Of a stretch of DNA of 64,000 nucleotides, positions 33,510 to 45,123 are shown piece after piece (positions within the stretch are counted from its first letter, which is position 1; each line of letters starts with the position of its first letter). The position numbers were made by a program, and so were the translations under genes. The notes under the pieces were generated by a model. The model made no database searches. It was not told the DNA's origin and saw only the letters and a list, made by a program, of their open reading frames with translations. The stretch spans positions 560,179 to 624,178 of the forward strand of contig NZ_RZMY01000006.1 of NCBI RefSeq assembly GCF_003992615.1. Reading direction: 5' to 3'. This DNA comes from Flagellimonas beolgyonensis. GTDB taxonomy: Bacteria > Bacteroidota > Bacteroidia > Flavobacteriales > Flavobacteriaceae.

Positions 33510-35378
33510 ATGAAAACTCTAAAAAAAATTGCGCGACTAGCTTTAGTCCTATTTCTTGTACCCTTTGTCTCATGTTCCGATGATGACGATAATCCAGCCC
33601 CACCGGAGGTGGAATTGAACATTGTGGCCACAGCCCAAGCGACCTCAAACTTGAGTACTTTGGTGAGTGCCCTGCAAAAAGCCGATGAAAGCGCCAACAA
33701 TGATTTGGTAGCTGCCCTAAGTGGTGAAGGCCCGTTTACCGTATTTGCACCAACCAATGAAGCCTTTAGTGATTTGTTGGCCCAATTGGATGGATTTGAT
33801 TCCTTGGATGATTTCAGCTCCCAGCAATTGCAGGATCTATTGGCCGTAATTTTGACCTATCACGTGGTGCCTGGAGCAGCGGTGCTTTCCACGGATCTAA
33901 GTGATGGACAGACCATTACCACTTTACAAGGTTCAACCCTTGAAGTTTCCACTACAGGTGGAGTATTTATTGGAGATGCCACTTCCGTTGACGCCAGGGT
34001 GATTACCCCAGACGTTGAAGCATCCAACGGTGTGGTACATATTATTGATAAAGTATTGCTTCCGCAAGCTATTTTGGATGAATTGGCCGATATTATTTTG
34101 GTACCCATCACCGATTTGGCCTTGGGCAATGAAAATTTGGAAAACCTAGTAGCTGCCCTTGTTGCCGCCAACGGAGATTTACCTACTGTTTTAAGGGGTG
34201 AAGGTCCTTTTACGGTGCTGGCCCCTACCGACGAAGCATTCGAAACCTTCTTGGGCGGTGCGCAGTTGAGTGATATTCCTGTAGATGTTTTGACCAATGT
34301 ACTTTTGAACCACGTAATCAGTGGCGAGGTTACTTCAACCGACTTGGCCGGTTTGGGTTCTGGATACACCAAAACTTTGGCCGTAGGAGCTGGTGACGAA
34401 AACGTAAGCCTATATTTCGATGCATCAGGGGATGTTATCTTTAATGGGGTGTCAACCGTACAAGTACCGGACGTAAAAGCATTGAATGGTATTGTACATG
34501 TGGTGAACGCTGTAATCGATATTCCAAATATTGTGGAGCATGCCGTTGCCAACCCAAACCTATCATCTTTGGTAGGCGCTTTGACCAGTGGAGGCAATAC
34601 CACTTTTACCGATCTTTTGTCCGATGAAAATGAAGATTTCACTGTGTTTGCACCCACCAATGATGCCTTCACAGCTTTCACCAATCCGAACAGCAATGAT
34701 TTGAATGCCATCTTGTCCAACCACGTGGTTGTAGGTGCCGCTGCATTTTCTTCTGGTTTGGAAAATTCATATGTAAACACGGCTGCCGAATTTGCAGCTG
34801 ATGAAAACTTAAGCCTATACATCAACACCGATGATGGGGTAACCTTAAATGGTACTAGTGATGTTGTTCTCGCTGATATTGTGGCATCGAATGGTGTAAT
34901 CCATGTGGTGGATGCCGTAATCGACTTGCCTACCGTGGTCACTTTTGCCGCAGCCGACCCGAACTTCTCTACATTGGTACAAGCCTTGACGGAGTTGACC
35001 CCTAGCGTAGACTTTGTTAGCGTGCTTTCCGCCCAAGGTGGCGCAGGCAGTGATCCGTTCACTGTTTTTGCACCGACCAATGCAGCATTTGATGCCTTGG
35101 CGAGCATCCCAGCTGAGGCTGACTTGATTCCGATCCTACAACACCATGTTGTTGCGGGTGCCAATGTGCGTTCTGGTGACCTATCCAATGGCGCCACAGC
35201 CAATACATTGGAGGGTGATGCCATCACCTTCACCTTGCCCGGAACCGGAGAAAATATTGCAGATATCACCGATGGTGCCGGAAATACGGGAATCGGTGTC
35301 ATTGCAGTGGATGTTCAGGCTATCAACGGTGTTATCCATGTTGTGGATACCGTATTGATTCCTGATACCACCAACTAA
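33510..35378 (+). CDS. Lipoprotein with four fasciclin (FAS1) domains
   Basis: The 622-residue product has a lipoprotein signal (VPFVSC, Cys22) followed by SDDDDN, which resembles the acidic surface-export signal known for Flavobacteriia lipoproteins, so it is probably displayed on the cell surface. Four FAS1 domains lie at about 37-184, 200-337, 341-472 and 475-617; each has the FTVFAPTN/FTVLAPTD box and a final NGVIHVVD-type box. FAS1 proteins mediate adhesion to surfaces, matrix or other cells. The AT-rich leader contains two copies of GTTAAACAAAA (33435 and 33480), 45 bases apart. A strong terminator follows at 35416. Confidence 0.93.
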   Translation: MKTLKKIARLALVLFLVPFVSCSDDDDNPAPPEVELNIVATAQATSNLSTLVSALQKADESANNDLVAALSGEGPFTVFAPTNEAFSDLLAQLDGFDSLDDFSSQQLQDLLAVILTYHVVPGAAVLSTDLSDGQTITTLQGSTLEVSTTGGVFIGDATSVDARVITPDVEASNGVVHIIDKVLLPQAILDELADIILVPITDLALGNENLENLVAALVAANGDLPTVLRGEGPFTVLAPTDEAFETFLGGAQLSDIPVDVLTNVLLNHVISGEVTSTDLAGLGSGYTKTLAVGAGDENVSLYFDASGDVIFNGVSTVQVPDVKALNGIVHVVNAVIDIPNIVEHAVANPNLSSLVGALTSGGNTTFTDLLSDENEDFTVFAPTNDAFTAFTNPNSNDLNAILSNHVVVGAAAFSSGLENSYVNTAAEFAADENLSLYINTDDGVTLNGTSDVVLADIVASNGVIHVVDAVIDLPTVVTFAAADPNFSTLVQALTELTPSVDFVSVLSAQGGAGSDPFTVFAPTNAAFDALASIPAEADLIPILQHHVVAGANVRSGDLSNGATANTLEGDAITFTLPGTGENIADITDGAGNTGIGVIAVDVQAINGVIHVVDTVLIPDTTN

Positions 35379-35415
35379 TTCACAATCACAACTTACTAAT
35401 TGAAATGTGGAACGA

Positions 35416-35449
35416 AAGCCCCCTTGGCAGATTGCCATGGGGGCTTTTT
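35416..35449 (+). terminator. Terminator of the fasciclin gene
   Basis: AAGCCCCC and GGGGGCTT pair perfectly, with an inner GGCA/TGCC stem, followed by a run of T. It begins 38 bases after the stop codon. Confidence 0.9.
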
Positions 35450-35600
35450 ATCGAACTTGAAATACCGTTCATCGATGACACATCAAAAGGGAGTTATTTT
35501 CACTACAAAAACCAATGGTTTGACAACTATTAATTTTTTTCGCAACCAACTTGATGCATCTTTGGAGTCCCAAATCTTTCCAAACTAAACCAACAAATGG

Positions 35601-35634
35601 AAAACTCCCCCAACATTCTTGAGGGAGTTTTTTT
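35601..35634. terminator. Second terminator, possibly bidirectional, serving the DUF6515 gene
   Basis: AAAACTCCC and GGGAGTTTT form a 9-base-pair stem with a 13-base loop. Seven T follow on the plus strand and about four on the minus strand. It lies 21 bases beyond the stop of the minus-strand DUF6515 gene. Between it and the previous terminator (35450-35600) no gene is evident. Confidence 0.7.
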
Positions 35635-35654
35635 ATACCCATACCCAACTTTCC

Positions 35655-36206
35655 TTAATTGTCCGGTTCGTCTTCCAGCACCTCAATGATTTCATAACCA
35701 TTTTCCACTTCCTTGTAAACGGCTTGGTTCAATTCATGCATGGTCACACCATCAAAGTCAATTTCTTCTGCATCTTCGGGCAAATTCGCGACAACAGCAC
35801 CCACAGGTGGTTTGGCCACCTCATATTCTCCATTGCTTTCCTGATAAAAGACCCCATCGGCATAATGGTAGCGCAATCCCCTAACTGTTAGCGCAATAGC
35901 GGCTGCAGGAAGTGTGCGCAAACGGAAGCCCCTAGGTGGAAAAGCGCGAACATATACCCCTTTACGTTGTACAAAATACATGCCCCGCACAGGATAATAA
36001 GTTACATTTCGGAAAACCAAGGGTCGGGTATTGTCCGGCAATCGTCTCAACGTTCTGCGGACGACCCTACGGTTATGACGGCGAACCTTTCTTCGTACCA
36101 CACGTCGTTCTTGTCCTGTCCTTCGGGCTACTTGAGCCTCCACATGGTCAGTAATACCAATTGCCAAAAAGGTAAACAGCAAAAGCACCCATTTTAGATT
36201 TTTCAT
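35655..36206 (-). CDS. DUF6515 family secreted protein
   Basis: The 183-residue product has a signal peptide ending near VEAQ (22-25), a strongly basic Arg-rich stretch (about 28-58, many RR pairs) and then the DUF6515 pattern: VFRNVTYYPVRGMYF, GLRYHYADGVFYQ and YEVAKPPVGAVV. The C-terminus is acidic. The family is known only from sequence. The opposite charges of the two ends suggest self-association or binding to a polyanion, which is inference. Confidence 0.82.
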   Translation of the reverse strand: MKNLKWVLLLFTFLAIGITDHVEAQVARRTGQERRVVRRKVRRHNRRVVRRTLRRLPDNTRPLVFRNVTYYPVRGMYFVQRKGVYVRAFPPRGFRLRTLPAAAIALTVRGLRYHYADGVFYQESNGEYEVAKPPVGAVVANLPEDAEEIDFDGVTMHELNQAVYKEVENGYEIIEVLEDEPDN

Positions 36207-36287
36207 ATGCTTGAATTAATGGTTACAACGCTAAGACCTCCCTTTTTTGGAAAGGTTTAACCAGCTACCAAAAATTAAAGCAAAATT

Positions 36288-38159
36288 TTATCTTTTCCCG
36301 GTGTTTTTTTGTTGTTCGGCCTGTTCCATCATCTCACGCATCTTGCGCTGGAAACGGTTCTCCTTTTTAGGCTTCTTCTTGTTCTCTTGGATCTGTGCGT
36401 GGATTTTTTCCTCATCCAAAATGTAGTTTTTGATTGCCAACATGATGAAGATGGTAATCAAGTTGGAAATGAAGTAGTACAAACTCAATCCACTCGCATA
36501 GTTATTGAAGAAGAACAACATCATGATCGGCGACAGGTACATGATGAACTTCATATTGGGCATACCGGGCTGTTGTTGCATCTGCATGCTCTGGCCTGTG
36601 GTCATCTGCATGTAGAAGAAAATGGCCACCGATGCCAAAATTGGGAACAAGCTCACGTGGTCCCCATAAAACGGAATGGTGAACGGCAACTCAAAAATGG
36701 TATCGTAAGAAGACAAATCTTCTGCCCACAAAAAAGATTTTTGCCGTAGTGCGAACGATGTGGGAAAGAACATGAACAGCGCATAGAAAATGGGCAACTG
36801 CATCAACGCCGGTACACACCCACTCATGGGGCTCACGCCTGCTTTGTTGTACACTTTCATGGTCTCCTGTTGCTTTTTCATGGCATTGTCCTTGTACTTC
36901 TCGTTGATCTCGGAAATCTCCGGTTTCAATACCTTCATCTTGGCTTGGGAGAGGTACGATTTATAGGTGACCGGCGACAAGGCCAAACGCACCAAAATGG
37001 TCATTACGATAATGGCGATACCAAAAGGCAGAAACGAGCTCAAGAAGCTATAAAATGGTGTAAATGCATAGCGGTTTATCCATCCAAAAATGCCCCATCC
37101 GAAGGGAATGGAATCGGCCAATCCCAATTCCTTGTAATCATCCAAAATCTTTACATCTGTCGGACCATAATACCAGTACATGTTCTGTGAAATCTCACCT
37201 CCTTGCAACTTCAACGGTGCTTTGGTACTGTATTCCTTGGTAAACAGAATATCTTTGCTTTCTTCTTCCACCAAATTTTTGGAACTCAGTTGGGCTGATT
37301 CAAAATGATCATCGGTTGCCAAAATGGTGCTAAAGAAGTGCTGTCGGTAGGACAACCATTTGATGTCGGACTCCGTTTCCTCATCCAACTCACTGGATTC
37401 GGAAAGTTTACTGATGTTGCCATCTTCGTGATTGTAGGTCAATCGGGTGTAGCGATTTTCATACTGCACACTTTTACCATGGCGTATTGCTTTCAAATCC
37501 CAATCCAAGGTAACCGGTTTACTGCTATTGATGATACCGCTCAATCCTTGTGAACGTACCGTAAAATTGACCAGGTAGTCGTTGGGTTTGGTTTCATAGC
37601 GATATTCCAAAAATTGATTCTCGCCCACTTTGGCTTTCATGGAAAGCACGTGGTTATCCCCACTGTTGGATAAACTGGGCTCAAAATACAAATCGGCCGT
37701 ATTTAAGGTCCTATTGTCAGAAGTGGTAAAGTTCAGTGCGAAATTGGCATTTCCATCCTTCACCAAATACACAGGAATTGAATCGTAGGTCACAAAGTTT
37801 TTCATCTTCGCCTCTACAATTTGGCCCCCTTTGTTGGCCACTTCAAGCAACAACACCTCATTTTCCAAGGTAGTGGTACCATCTGTAGCTTGGGTAAACC
37901 CAAAAGCGCCTACGGTACTTTTATACTGGGCCACCGCTGTGGAATCGTTCAGGTTTAAGGATGCTTCTTCTTTAATTGGCGTTACTTTGGTCGCTTCCTC
38001 TTCAGTTTTTTTATTTGCGGCCTCCACCTGTTCCTGCTCAGCTTTTTGTGCCTCCAACTCTTCCGGGGTGGGCTGATTTTGGTAAAACATAAAAATGAGT
38101 ATCCCAAAAATCAGTACAAATCCAATAATGGAATTGATATCCAGCTTCTTTTCTTCCAT
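36288..38159 (-). CDS. yidC: Membrane protein insertase YidC
   Basis: The 623-residue protein has the Gram-negative layout: a first membrane helix (about 11-26), a large periplasmic beta domain (about 75-350), then the insertase core of five helices from about 365 to 590 with the conserved Arg in MTILVRLALSPVTYKS, and a basic C-terminal tail (KKKPKKENRFQRKMR) that can contact ribosomes. It inserts membrane proteins with or without SecYEG. It follows pyrG on the same strand after 57 bases, an arrangement common in Flavobacteriia. Confidence 0.96.
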   Translation of the reverse strand: MEEKKLDINSIIGFVLIFGILIFMFYQNQPTPEELEAQKAEQEQVEAANKKTEEEATKVTPIKEEASLNLNDSTAVAQYKSTVGAFGFTQATDGTTTLENEVLLLEVANKGGQIVEAKMKNFVTYDSIPVYLVKDGNANFALNFTTSDNRTLNTADLYFEPSLSNSGDNHVLSMKAKVGENQFLEYRYETKPNDYLVNFTVRSQGLSGIINSSKPVTLDWDLKAIRHGKSVQYENRYTRLTYNHEDGNISKLSESSELDEETESDIKWLSYRQHFFSTILATDDHFESAQLSSKNLVEEESKDILFTKEYSTKAPLKLQGGEISQNMYWYYGPTDVKILDDYKELGLADSIPFGWGIFGWINRYAFTPFYSFLSSFLPFGIAIIVMTILVRLALSPVTYKSYLSQAKMKVLKPEISEINEKYKDNAMKKQQETMKVYNKAGVSPMSGCVPALMQLPIFYALFMFFPTSFALRQKSFLWAEDLSSYDTIFELPFTIPFYGDHVSLFPILASVAIFFYMQMTTGQSMQMQQQPGMPNMKFIMYLSPIMMLFFFNNYASGLSLYYFISNLITIFIMLAIKNYILDEEKIHAQIQENKKKPKKENRFQRKMREMMEQAEQQKNTGKR

Positions 38160-38216
38160 GAAAATTATTTAGTAGTACGGTAAATCAGTTGGCAAATATA
38201 TGCCCAAAACCGCAGT

Positions 38217-40143
<1,927 letters not shown>

Positions 40144-40186
40144 TTGTAGGCCCAAAGTACTATCTTTCAGATAACAAATCCGAACA

Positions 40187-41050
40187 ATGAGACGTAGAAA
40201 TTTTATCGCCACGGCAGCCATGGGAACCGCTGGACTAACCGCAGCATCCGCCATGACCGCTAAAGAAGGGCAGGCCAAAGAGTTTAAATTGAAAAATAAT
40301 ATCAACCACAGCGTGTGCCAATGGTGCTTTTCCGATATTCCGCTTGAAGATTTTTTGAAGACCCTGAACGAACTGGGTATCAAGGCCATTGATCTGATCG
40401 GCCCGAAAGATTGGCCACTCCTTAAAAAATATGATATCCATTGTTCCATGTGCAATGGGGCCGAAATTAGTTTGACAGAAGGCTGGAACGACCCCAAATA
40501 CCACGAACAACTCATAAAAAACTACACGGAAATGATTCCCAAGGTGGCCGAGGCCGGTTATACCAACCTCATCTGTTTTAGTGGAAACCGCAGGGGCATG
40601 AACGATTATGTAGGACTGCAAAATTGCGTGGATGGGCTTTCACAGATCATACCCTTGGCCGAAAAACATGGTGTAGTGATCCAAATGGAGCTTTTTAACC
40701 AAGTGAACCACCCCGATTATATGTGCGATAACAGTTTATGGGGCGTGGAGCTCTGTAAACATTTGGGCAGTGACAATTTTAAGTTGTTGTTCGACATCTA
40801 CCATATGCAAATCCAAGAAGGGGACATTATCCGAAGTATTCGAAACTACCACCCGTATTTTGGGCATTACCATACGGCAGGAGTGCCCGGCAGAAATGAA
40901 ATCGATGAGACCCAAGAGCTGTACTATCCGGCCATTATCCGTGCCATTCATGAAACCGGCTTTAAAGGCTACGTGGCCCAGGAGTTCATCGTGACATGGG
41001 AGGACAAAATTGCGGCATTGAAAGATGCTTTTTTACGTTGTGATGTGTGA
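40187..41050 (+). CDS. Tat-exported hydroxypyruvate isomerase-like TIM-barrel protein
   Basis: The 287-residue product starts with a twin-arginine signal (RRRNFIATAAMGTAG) and then a xylose isomerase-like barrel. Likely metal ligands are E168 (IQMELF), D203 (LLFDIYHMQ), H229 (GHYHTAG) and E266 (YVAQEF). The pattern HTAGVPGRNE is typical of hydroxypyruvate isomerases, but export suggests a different sugar or sugar-acid substrate. It is followed after 42 bases by another Tat-exported isomerase, so both may process the same external carbohydrate. Confidence 0.86.
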   Translation: MRRRNFIATAAMGTAGLTAASAMTAKEGQAKEFKLKNNINHSVCQWCFSDIPLEDFLKTLNELGIKAIDLIGPKDWPLLKKYDIHCSMCNGAEISLTEGWNDPKYHEQLIKNYTEMIPKVAEAGYTNLICFSGNRRGMNDYVGLQNCVDGLSQIIPLAEKHGVVIQMELFNQVNHPDYMCDNSLWGVELCKHLGSDNFKLLFDIYHMQIQEGDIIRSIRNYHPYFGHYHTAGVPGRNEIDETQELYYPAIIRAIHETGFKGYVAQEFIVTWEDKIAALKDAFLRCDV

Positions 41051-41092
41051 CATCGCAACACATAAACCAAACCAACCAAACAAACACCCATA

Positions 41093-42052
41093 ATGAAAAG
41101 ACGTCAATTTTTGCAAAGTACCGCGCTGGCTTCCAGTGCCACCATGATGATGGGCCTGGGCGCATGCTCCTCCCCATCCAAAAAAACACTCTCCAGCATC
41201 GGGATCCAATTGTTCTCCTTACCCAAACTATTGGAAAATGATTTGGAAGGCTCCTTGGCCCTTCTGCACCAAATGGGCTACAAAGAAATCGAAATATATG
41301 GCCCCTATCCCTTTAGCTCGACCGCCGCTTGGGACCGATGGAACCAAGTGGTGCCCAGTATCGGGTTTTCGGGCAGTGGCTTTTTTGGTAAGACCGCCGA
41401 GGAATTTAAAGCCTTGTTGGATACCTACGAACTGAAAGCGACTTCGGGACATATCGATTTGGTGACCTTGGAAACCGATATGCCAGCCGTTGGGAAAGCG
41501 GTCCGCACCCTTGGATTGGATTGTTTTGGTATTTCGGCCATTCCCGATGAACTTCGGAAATCACTGGACGATTATAAACATATGGCCGACCGTTTCAACA
41601 AAATTGGAGCTAACGCCAAAAAAGAAGGATTCAAGTTTATCTACCATAACCATGGCTACGGTCTCCACGAAATGGAGGGACAAATTCCTTTGAACATTAT
41701 CCTGGAAAATACCGACCCAGAACTGGTCTTTTTTGAAATGGACATTTATTGGACCATGGCAGGCGGCATGGACCCAGTGGAACTTTTGAAAGCCAACCCC
41801 GGCCGCTACATTGCCCTGCATTTGAAGGACATGAAGGAAATCACCTATTTTGAAGGGGATGGTGGCACGGCCGACCAATGGATCGCCTTGTGGCCGCAAA
41901 TGACCACGTTGGGCAAAGGTGCCATGGATATTCCGGGCATTATCGACCAAGGCCAAAAGTCGGGGGTGAAACACTTTTTTGTGGAGCAAGATTTGGTGGA
42001 AAATCCCAGGGTCGCGTTAAAGCAGAGCATTGATTACCTGAGAACAATCTAA
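41093..42052 (+). CDS. Tat lipoprotein sugar phosphate isomerase/epimerase-like protein
   Basis: The 319-residue product starts with a twin-arginine signal that also has a lipobox (MKRRQFLQSTALASS ... GLGAC, Cys25), so it is predicted to be exported folded and lipid-anchored. The TIM barrel carries candidate metal ligands in FIYHNHGYG, FEMDIYW, ALHLKDM and FFVEQD. Family members isomerise or epimerise sugars. It follows the hydroxypyruvate isomerase-like gene and overlaps the convergent DUF922 gene by 4 bases. Confidence 0.87.
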   Translation: MKRRQFLQSTALASSATMMMGLGACSSPSKKTLSSIGIQLFSLPKLLENDLEGSLALLHQMGYKEIEIYGPYPFSSTAAWDRWNQVVPSIGFSGSGFFGKTAEEFKALLDTYELKATSGHIDLVTLETDMPAVGKAVRTLGLDCFGISAIPDELRKSLDDYKHMADRFNKIGANAKKEGFKFIYHNHGYGLHEMEGQIPLNIILENTDPELVFFEMDIYWTMAGGMDPVELLKANPGRYIALHLKDMKEITYFEGDGGTADQWIALWPQMTTLGKGAMDIPGIIDQGQKSGVKHFFVEQDLVENPRVALKQSIDYLRTI

Positions 42053-42582
42053 CTCTGTGCCTTCATGGCCTCGGCTATTTTCCGGTTCCATTCCTGTTGC
42101 TTTTCCAAGTTTCGGGAAAAATTGGTCTCCCAATCGTACTGGTCTTGAAAATCCTGAAGCTCTTGTAGAATCTCTTGGTAAATTTCACGTACTTCCTCCT
42201 TCACATTGTCCGAAAAAGAGGTGCGGCGCAATCGGTCGCGCATTTTGCGGGCAAACAGTTCGGAGATATCAAAATGCAGCTGTTCGTGTGCCAAGGTATT
42301 TTCGGTACATACTTGGGGCTTGTACCAAGACTCGTTTGGATAAAAATAGGCGTTGACCTCAAAATCCAATTTTACTTCGTGGTGCAATAGGTTGGCCGTG
42401 TAGGAGTAACTGATGCCACTGGCCGTTGTGGCGGCTGGTACCGCAGCGGGTGGTATTTTCCCCTTAAAATCGGACCACGAAAGTTTGTATTCTTTATCCC
42501 ATGGGATGCTTTCCTCGATTTCTTGGGCCACTCCGGTAAAAGCGAGTATTAAAAAACATCCTATGGCAATTATCTTACCCAA
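42049..42582 (-). CDS. DUF922 family secreted putative zinc protease
   Basis: The 177-residue product has a signal peptide (about 1-19, ending GVAQ). It contains LAHEQLHFDISE (about 97-108), an HExxH zinc motif, preceded by LSWSDFKGKIP, both typical of DUF922. The C-terminal third is a long charged helix. It should be periplasmic or outer-membrane associated. It is the last gene of the guaA operon and starts within the end of the OsmC gene (13-base overlap). Confidence 0.85.
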   Translation of the reverse strand: MGKIIAIGCFLILAFTGVAQEIEESIPWDKEYKLSWSDFKGKIPPAAVPAATTASGISYSYTANLLHHEVKLDFEVNAYFYPNESWYKPQVCTENTLAHEQLHFDISELFARKMRDRLRRTSFSDNVKEEVREIYQEILQELQDFQDQYDWETNFSRNLEKQQEWNRKIAEAMKAQS

Positions 42583-42974
42583 TGAAAATCGATTACGCGT
42601 TCAATGTCGGGGTGCAAGCTGTAGTTCACTGGACAGGTATTTGCCGTATGCACCAAAATTTTGCGCTGTTTTTCAGAAAGAGATGCTGGCATTTCCAATT
42701 TGATCTCGATCTTGGAAATCCGTCTGGGGTCGGCTGCCATGTGTTTGGTCACCTCAGCTGTAGATCCCGTCAAATCCACCTCCATGTCCCGCGCTTTAAT
42801 GCCCATCATGGTCATCATGCAATTGGCCAACCCGGTTGCCACGGTATCGGTAGGTGAAAATGCTTCACCCTTACCATTGTTATCGACCGGTGCATCGGTT
42901 ATGTACTCGCTACCGGACCGAACATGGACACAGGTAGTTCGAAGGTTTCCGTTATAGGTTACTTTTGAAGTCAT
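42570..42974 (-). CDS. OsmC family peroxiredoxin-like protein
   Basis: The 134-residue protein has the two OsmC active-site cysteines, C52 (LANCMMTMMG) and C113 (HTANTCPV), which reduce organic hydroperoxides. The segment EAFSPTDTVATGL is the usual approach to the first. It overlaps the upstream LysM gene by 23 bases and the downstream DUF922 gene by 13, so translation of the three is probably coupled. Confidence 0.92.
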   Translation of the reverse strand: MTSKVTYNGNLRTTCVHVRSGSEYITDAPVDNNGKGEAFSPTDTVATGLANCMMTMMGIKARDMEVDLTGSTAEVTKHMAADPRRISKIEIKLEMPASLSEKQRKILVHTANTCPVNYSLHPDIERVIDFHWVR

Positions 42975-45123
42975 CGGCTTTCACTTCTTTGATTCGCAAA
43001 TCTTCATACCCCATGAGGTAACAGGCTCTATTGAAATACCCAGAGGTCCAATCGTTGAAATAATCAAAACTGTTTCCGGTATACTCTGTCAAGCCAACAA
43101 TTTTTGAGGTTTCGAACAAATTGTTCTTATGGGCCAGTTTCAGTAACACATCGAAGGTAACGTCAAATCCTCGAATGGCAAACCGATCCGGCTCAAGTCC
43201 ATTGAACCGTTTTCTGTACGCCTTGGTAAAGGCATCCTCACCCGCTTCCCTATAAAAAGAGGGATAGGTAAACTTCAAATTGGACAAATGCGTTTTGGAT
43301 ACCGCCTCGTCCTCGAAGGCACTGTTGTAGTTGGTGGTAAACATGCGCACCTTTATTTTTTTCTCACCTTCAGCATCCATCTTGGCCGTATTCGCGGAAT
43401 TCAAAATAGAGGTAACACTGGCCACCATATTGGGTTGGTCTGTTTCCAAAAACACCCAGTTTTCCCTATCCTCGGAAAGTTTTACGAGAAATTGATCCAA
43501 ATGGAGGGATTTGTTGTCGATAAGCCTGGCCATCTGGGCCGCAGGAAATTTGCTTAAAATGGAATCGTGTGCCACTTGGTGGGTCGAATCCGCTACGATG
43601 ATGATGTTTTCATTGGTATGGACCTTCGCCATAAAGTCCAACATTTTTTGACGGAGTACCGCATCCCTAGGCACTGAAAAGAACACATTGCCATGGCTCA
43701 ATTTACTCTCGGAAGCAATCGGGGCGATAACAGGAATGTTCTTTGTGGCAGCTTGTACAGCGACCTCATCCAGAGCATTGGTAGCAATGGGACCGATAAT
43801 GGCACTGACACCGGCAAGATTATCCCGGAACAAGATTTCCTTCACTTTTACCGGGTTCAGCTCCGTGTCATAGGTTTTCACATCTACGGAGACCCCTAAT
43901 TTTTTAATGGAATCCAAGGCGACCAAAGCTCCTGTATAGAACCCAAGACTCACAGTAAGATCACGACGGGTTCTGATCATGTTCTCTGCTTTTTCCCTAT
44001 CGTTCACATCGACCCGATCTAAACGGAATGGGAGCATAAATACCAATTTGGGTCGGTTGGCCACATCAATGCTATCGATCAAATTGACCTTATCCAACAC
44101 CAAGGCGTTCTTTACTTCCAAACCTTCCGCTTTTTCCTTTGGTAATTTTAGTACCATACCGGCTTTTAGGCCATTTTCGAGATCGGGGTTCAATCGGAAC
44201 AGTTCCTCTCTGGATATTTTCAGGTTTTGCGTAATTCTGAAGATATTTTGTTTGGGTTTTACTTCATAGAAAATGTAGTTCTCGGTATTTACCACACCCG
44301 ACATATCTTTCTTTTTGGGCAACCGGATGACCATTCCCTCCTTGAGTCCGCCTTCTTTCATGATCTCGGGGTTCAAGCGCACAATGGAATCGGAAGGAAT
44401 ACCATATTCCTTGCCCAAGCTGTACAATGTCATTTTTGGTGGCACAGTATACGAATTGAACAGTTCCACCTTTTGTTCCTTTAAACTGTCCCCTTTCGGA
44501 CGGGGCAGCTTCAACTCTTGGCCAGCGGCCAAGTAATCAGAGTTTTTGACCAATTCCGGGTTCAAGACCAAAAGGCTGTCCACCGTAATGCCATATTTGT
44601 GGGCAATGGACCAACGGGTTTCTTTGGGCTGGACCACATAGGTTTCAAAATCGAGCTCTTTGTCCTCATTGGGATCCACCGCTGGAAATTTCGGAATCTG
44701 CAGTACCATACCTTTTTTCAAAGGTTCGGAATAGAGTTCCCGATTGTAGCGTTTCAATTGCTCTTCGGTGATCTTATATTTTTGGGTGAGACCGAACAAG
44801 GTTTCCTTTTTGCGCACCCGATGTCTTGAAAAGCCGATGGGCTTTATTTCTTCCTGTTCGACTTTTTCTTCTTTCTTCGGTGCTGGAACATTGCCCTTCA
44901 ATGGAATGACCAAGATGGTGTTCACCTTTACATCGGCGGCACTTTTGATCTCTTTGTTGGCCTGAAGGATGGAATATGGGGTAACCCGATATTGCTGGGA
45001 AATACTCTGTAGTGTTTCCCCTTCCTTAACGGCATGCGTGGCATAGTTCTGTGCGGATACTGGCAATGCGACCAAAAACAAGACCGCAAAAACCAGCTGT
45101 AAAATAATTTTTTTCATTCCCAT
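42952..45123 (-). CDS. Five LysM domains fused to a periplasmic-binding-protein-like domain
   Basis: The 723-residue product has a signal peptide (about 1-25), five LysM repeats at about 28-74, 101-144, 162-207, 225-269 and 286-328, and a type I periplasmic-binding domain from about 358 to 712 ([39 protein letters not shown]). LysM binds peptidoglycan; the C-terminal domain resembles amino-acid-binding or LpoA-like modules, so the protein may sense or regulate wall synthesis. This is inference. It overlaps guaA by 10 bases and the OsmC gene by 23. ATG codons at 45123 and 45117 are alternative starts. Confidence 0.88.
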   Translation of the reverse strand: MGMKKIILQLVFAVLFLVALPVSAQNYATHAVKEGETLQSISQQYRVTPYSILQANKEIKSAADVKVNTILVIPLKGNVPAPKKEEKVEQEEIKPIGFSRHRVRKKETLFGLTQKYKITEEQLKRYNRELYSEPLKKGMVLQIPKFPAVDPNEDKELDFETYVVQPKETRWSIAHKYGITVDSLLVLNPELVKNSDYLAAGQELKLPRPKGDSLKEQKVELFNSYTVPPKMTLYSLGKEYGIPSDSIVRLNPEIMKEGGLKEGMVIRLPKKKDMSGVVNTENYIFYEVKPKQNIFRITQNLKISREELFRLNPDLENGLKAGMVLKLPKEKAEGLEVKNALVLDKVNLIDSIDVANRPKLVFMLPFRLDRVDVNDREKAENMIRTRRDLTVSLGFYTGALVALDSIKKLGVSVDVKTYDTELNPVKVKEILFRDNLAGVSAIIGPIATNALDEVAVQAATKNIPVIAPIASESKLSHGNVFFSVPRDAVLRQKMLDFMAKVHTNENIIIVADSTHQVAHDSILSKFPAAQMARLIDNKSLHLDQFLVKLSEDRENWVFLETDQPNMVASVTSILNSANTAKMDAEGEKKIKVRMFTTNYNSAFEDEAVSKTHLSNLKFTYPSFYREAGEDAFTKAYRKRFNGLEPDRFAIRGFDVTFDVLLKLAHKNNLFETSKIVGLTEYTGNSFDYFNDWTSGYFNRACYLMGYEDLRIKEVKADDFKSNL

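Noticed and set aside
33860..35302. A 480-codon open frame on the minus strand opposite the fasciclin gene
   Set aside because: Its composition mirrors the repeated FAS1 boxes of the sense strand; it has no signal, domain or promoter and arises from the codon use of a repetitive gene.
35400..35588. A 62-codon frame after the fasciclin gene
   Set aside because: It spans the terminator hairpin and has no plausible promoter or family.
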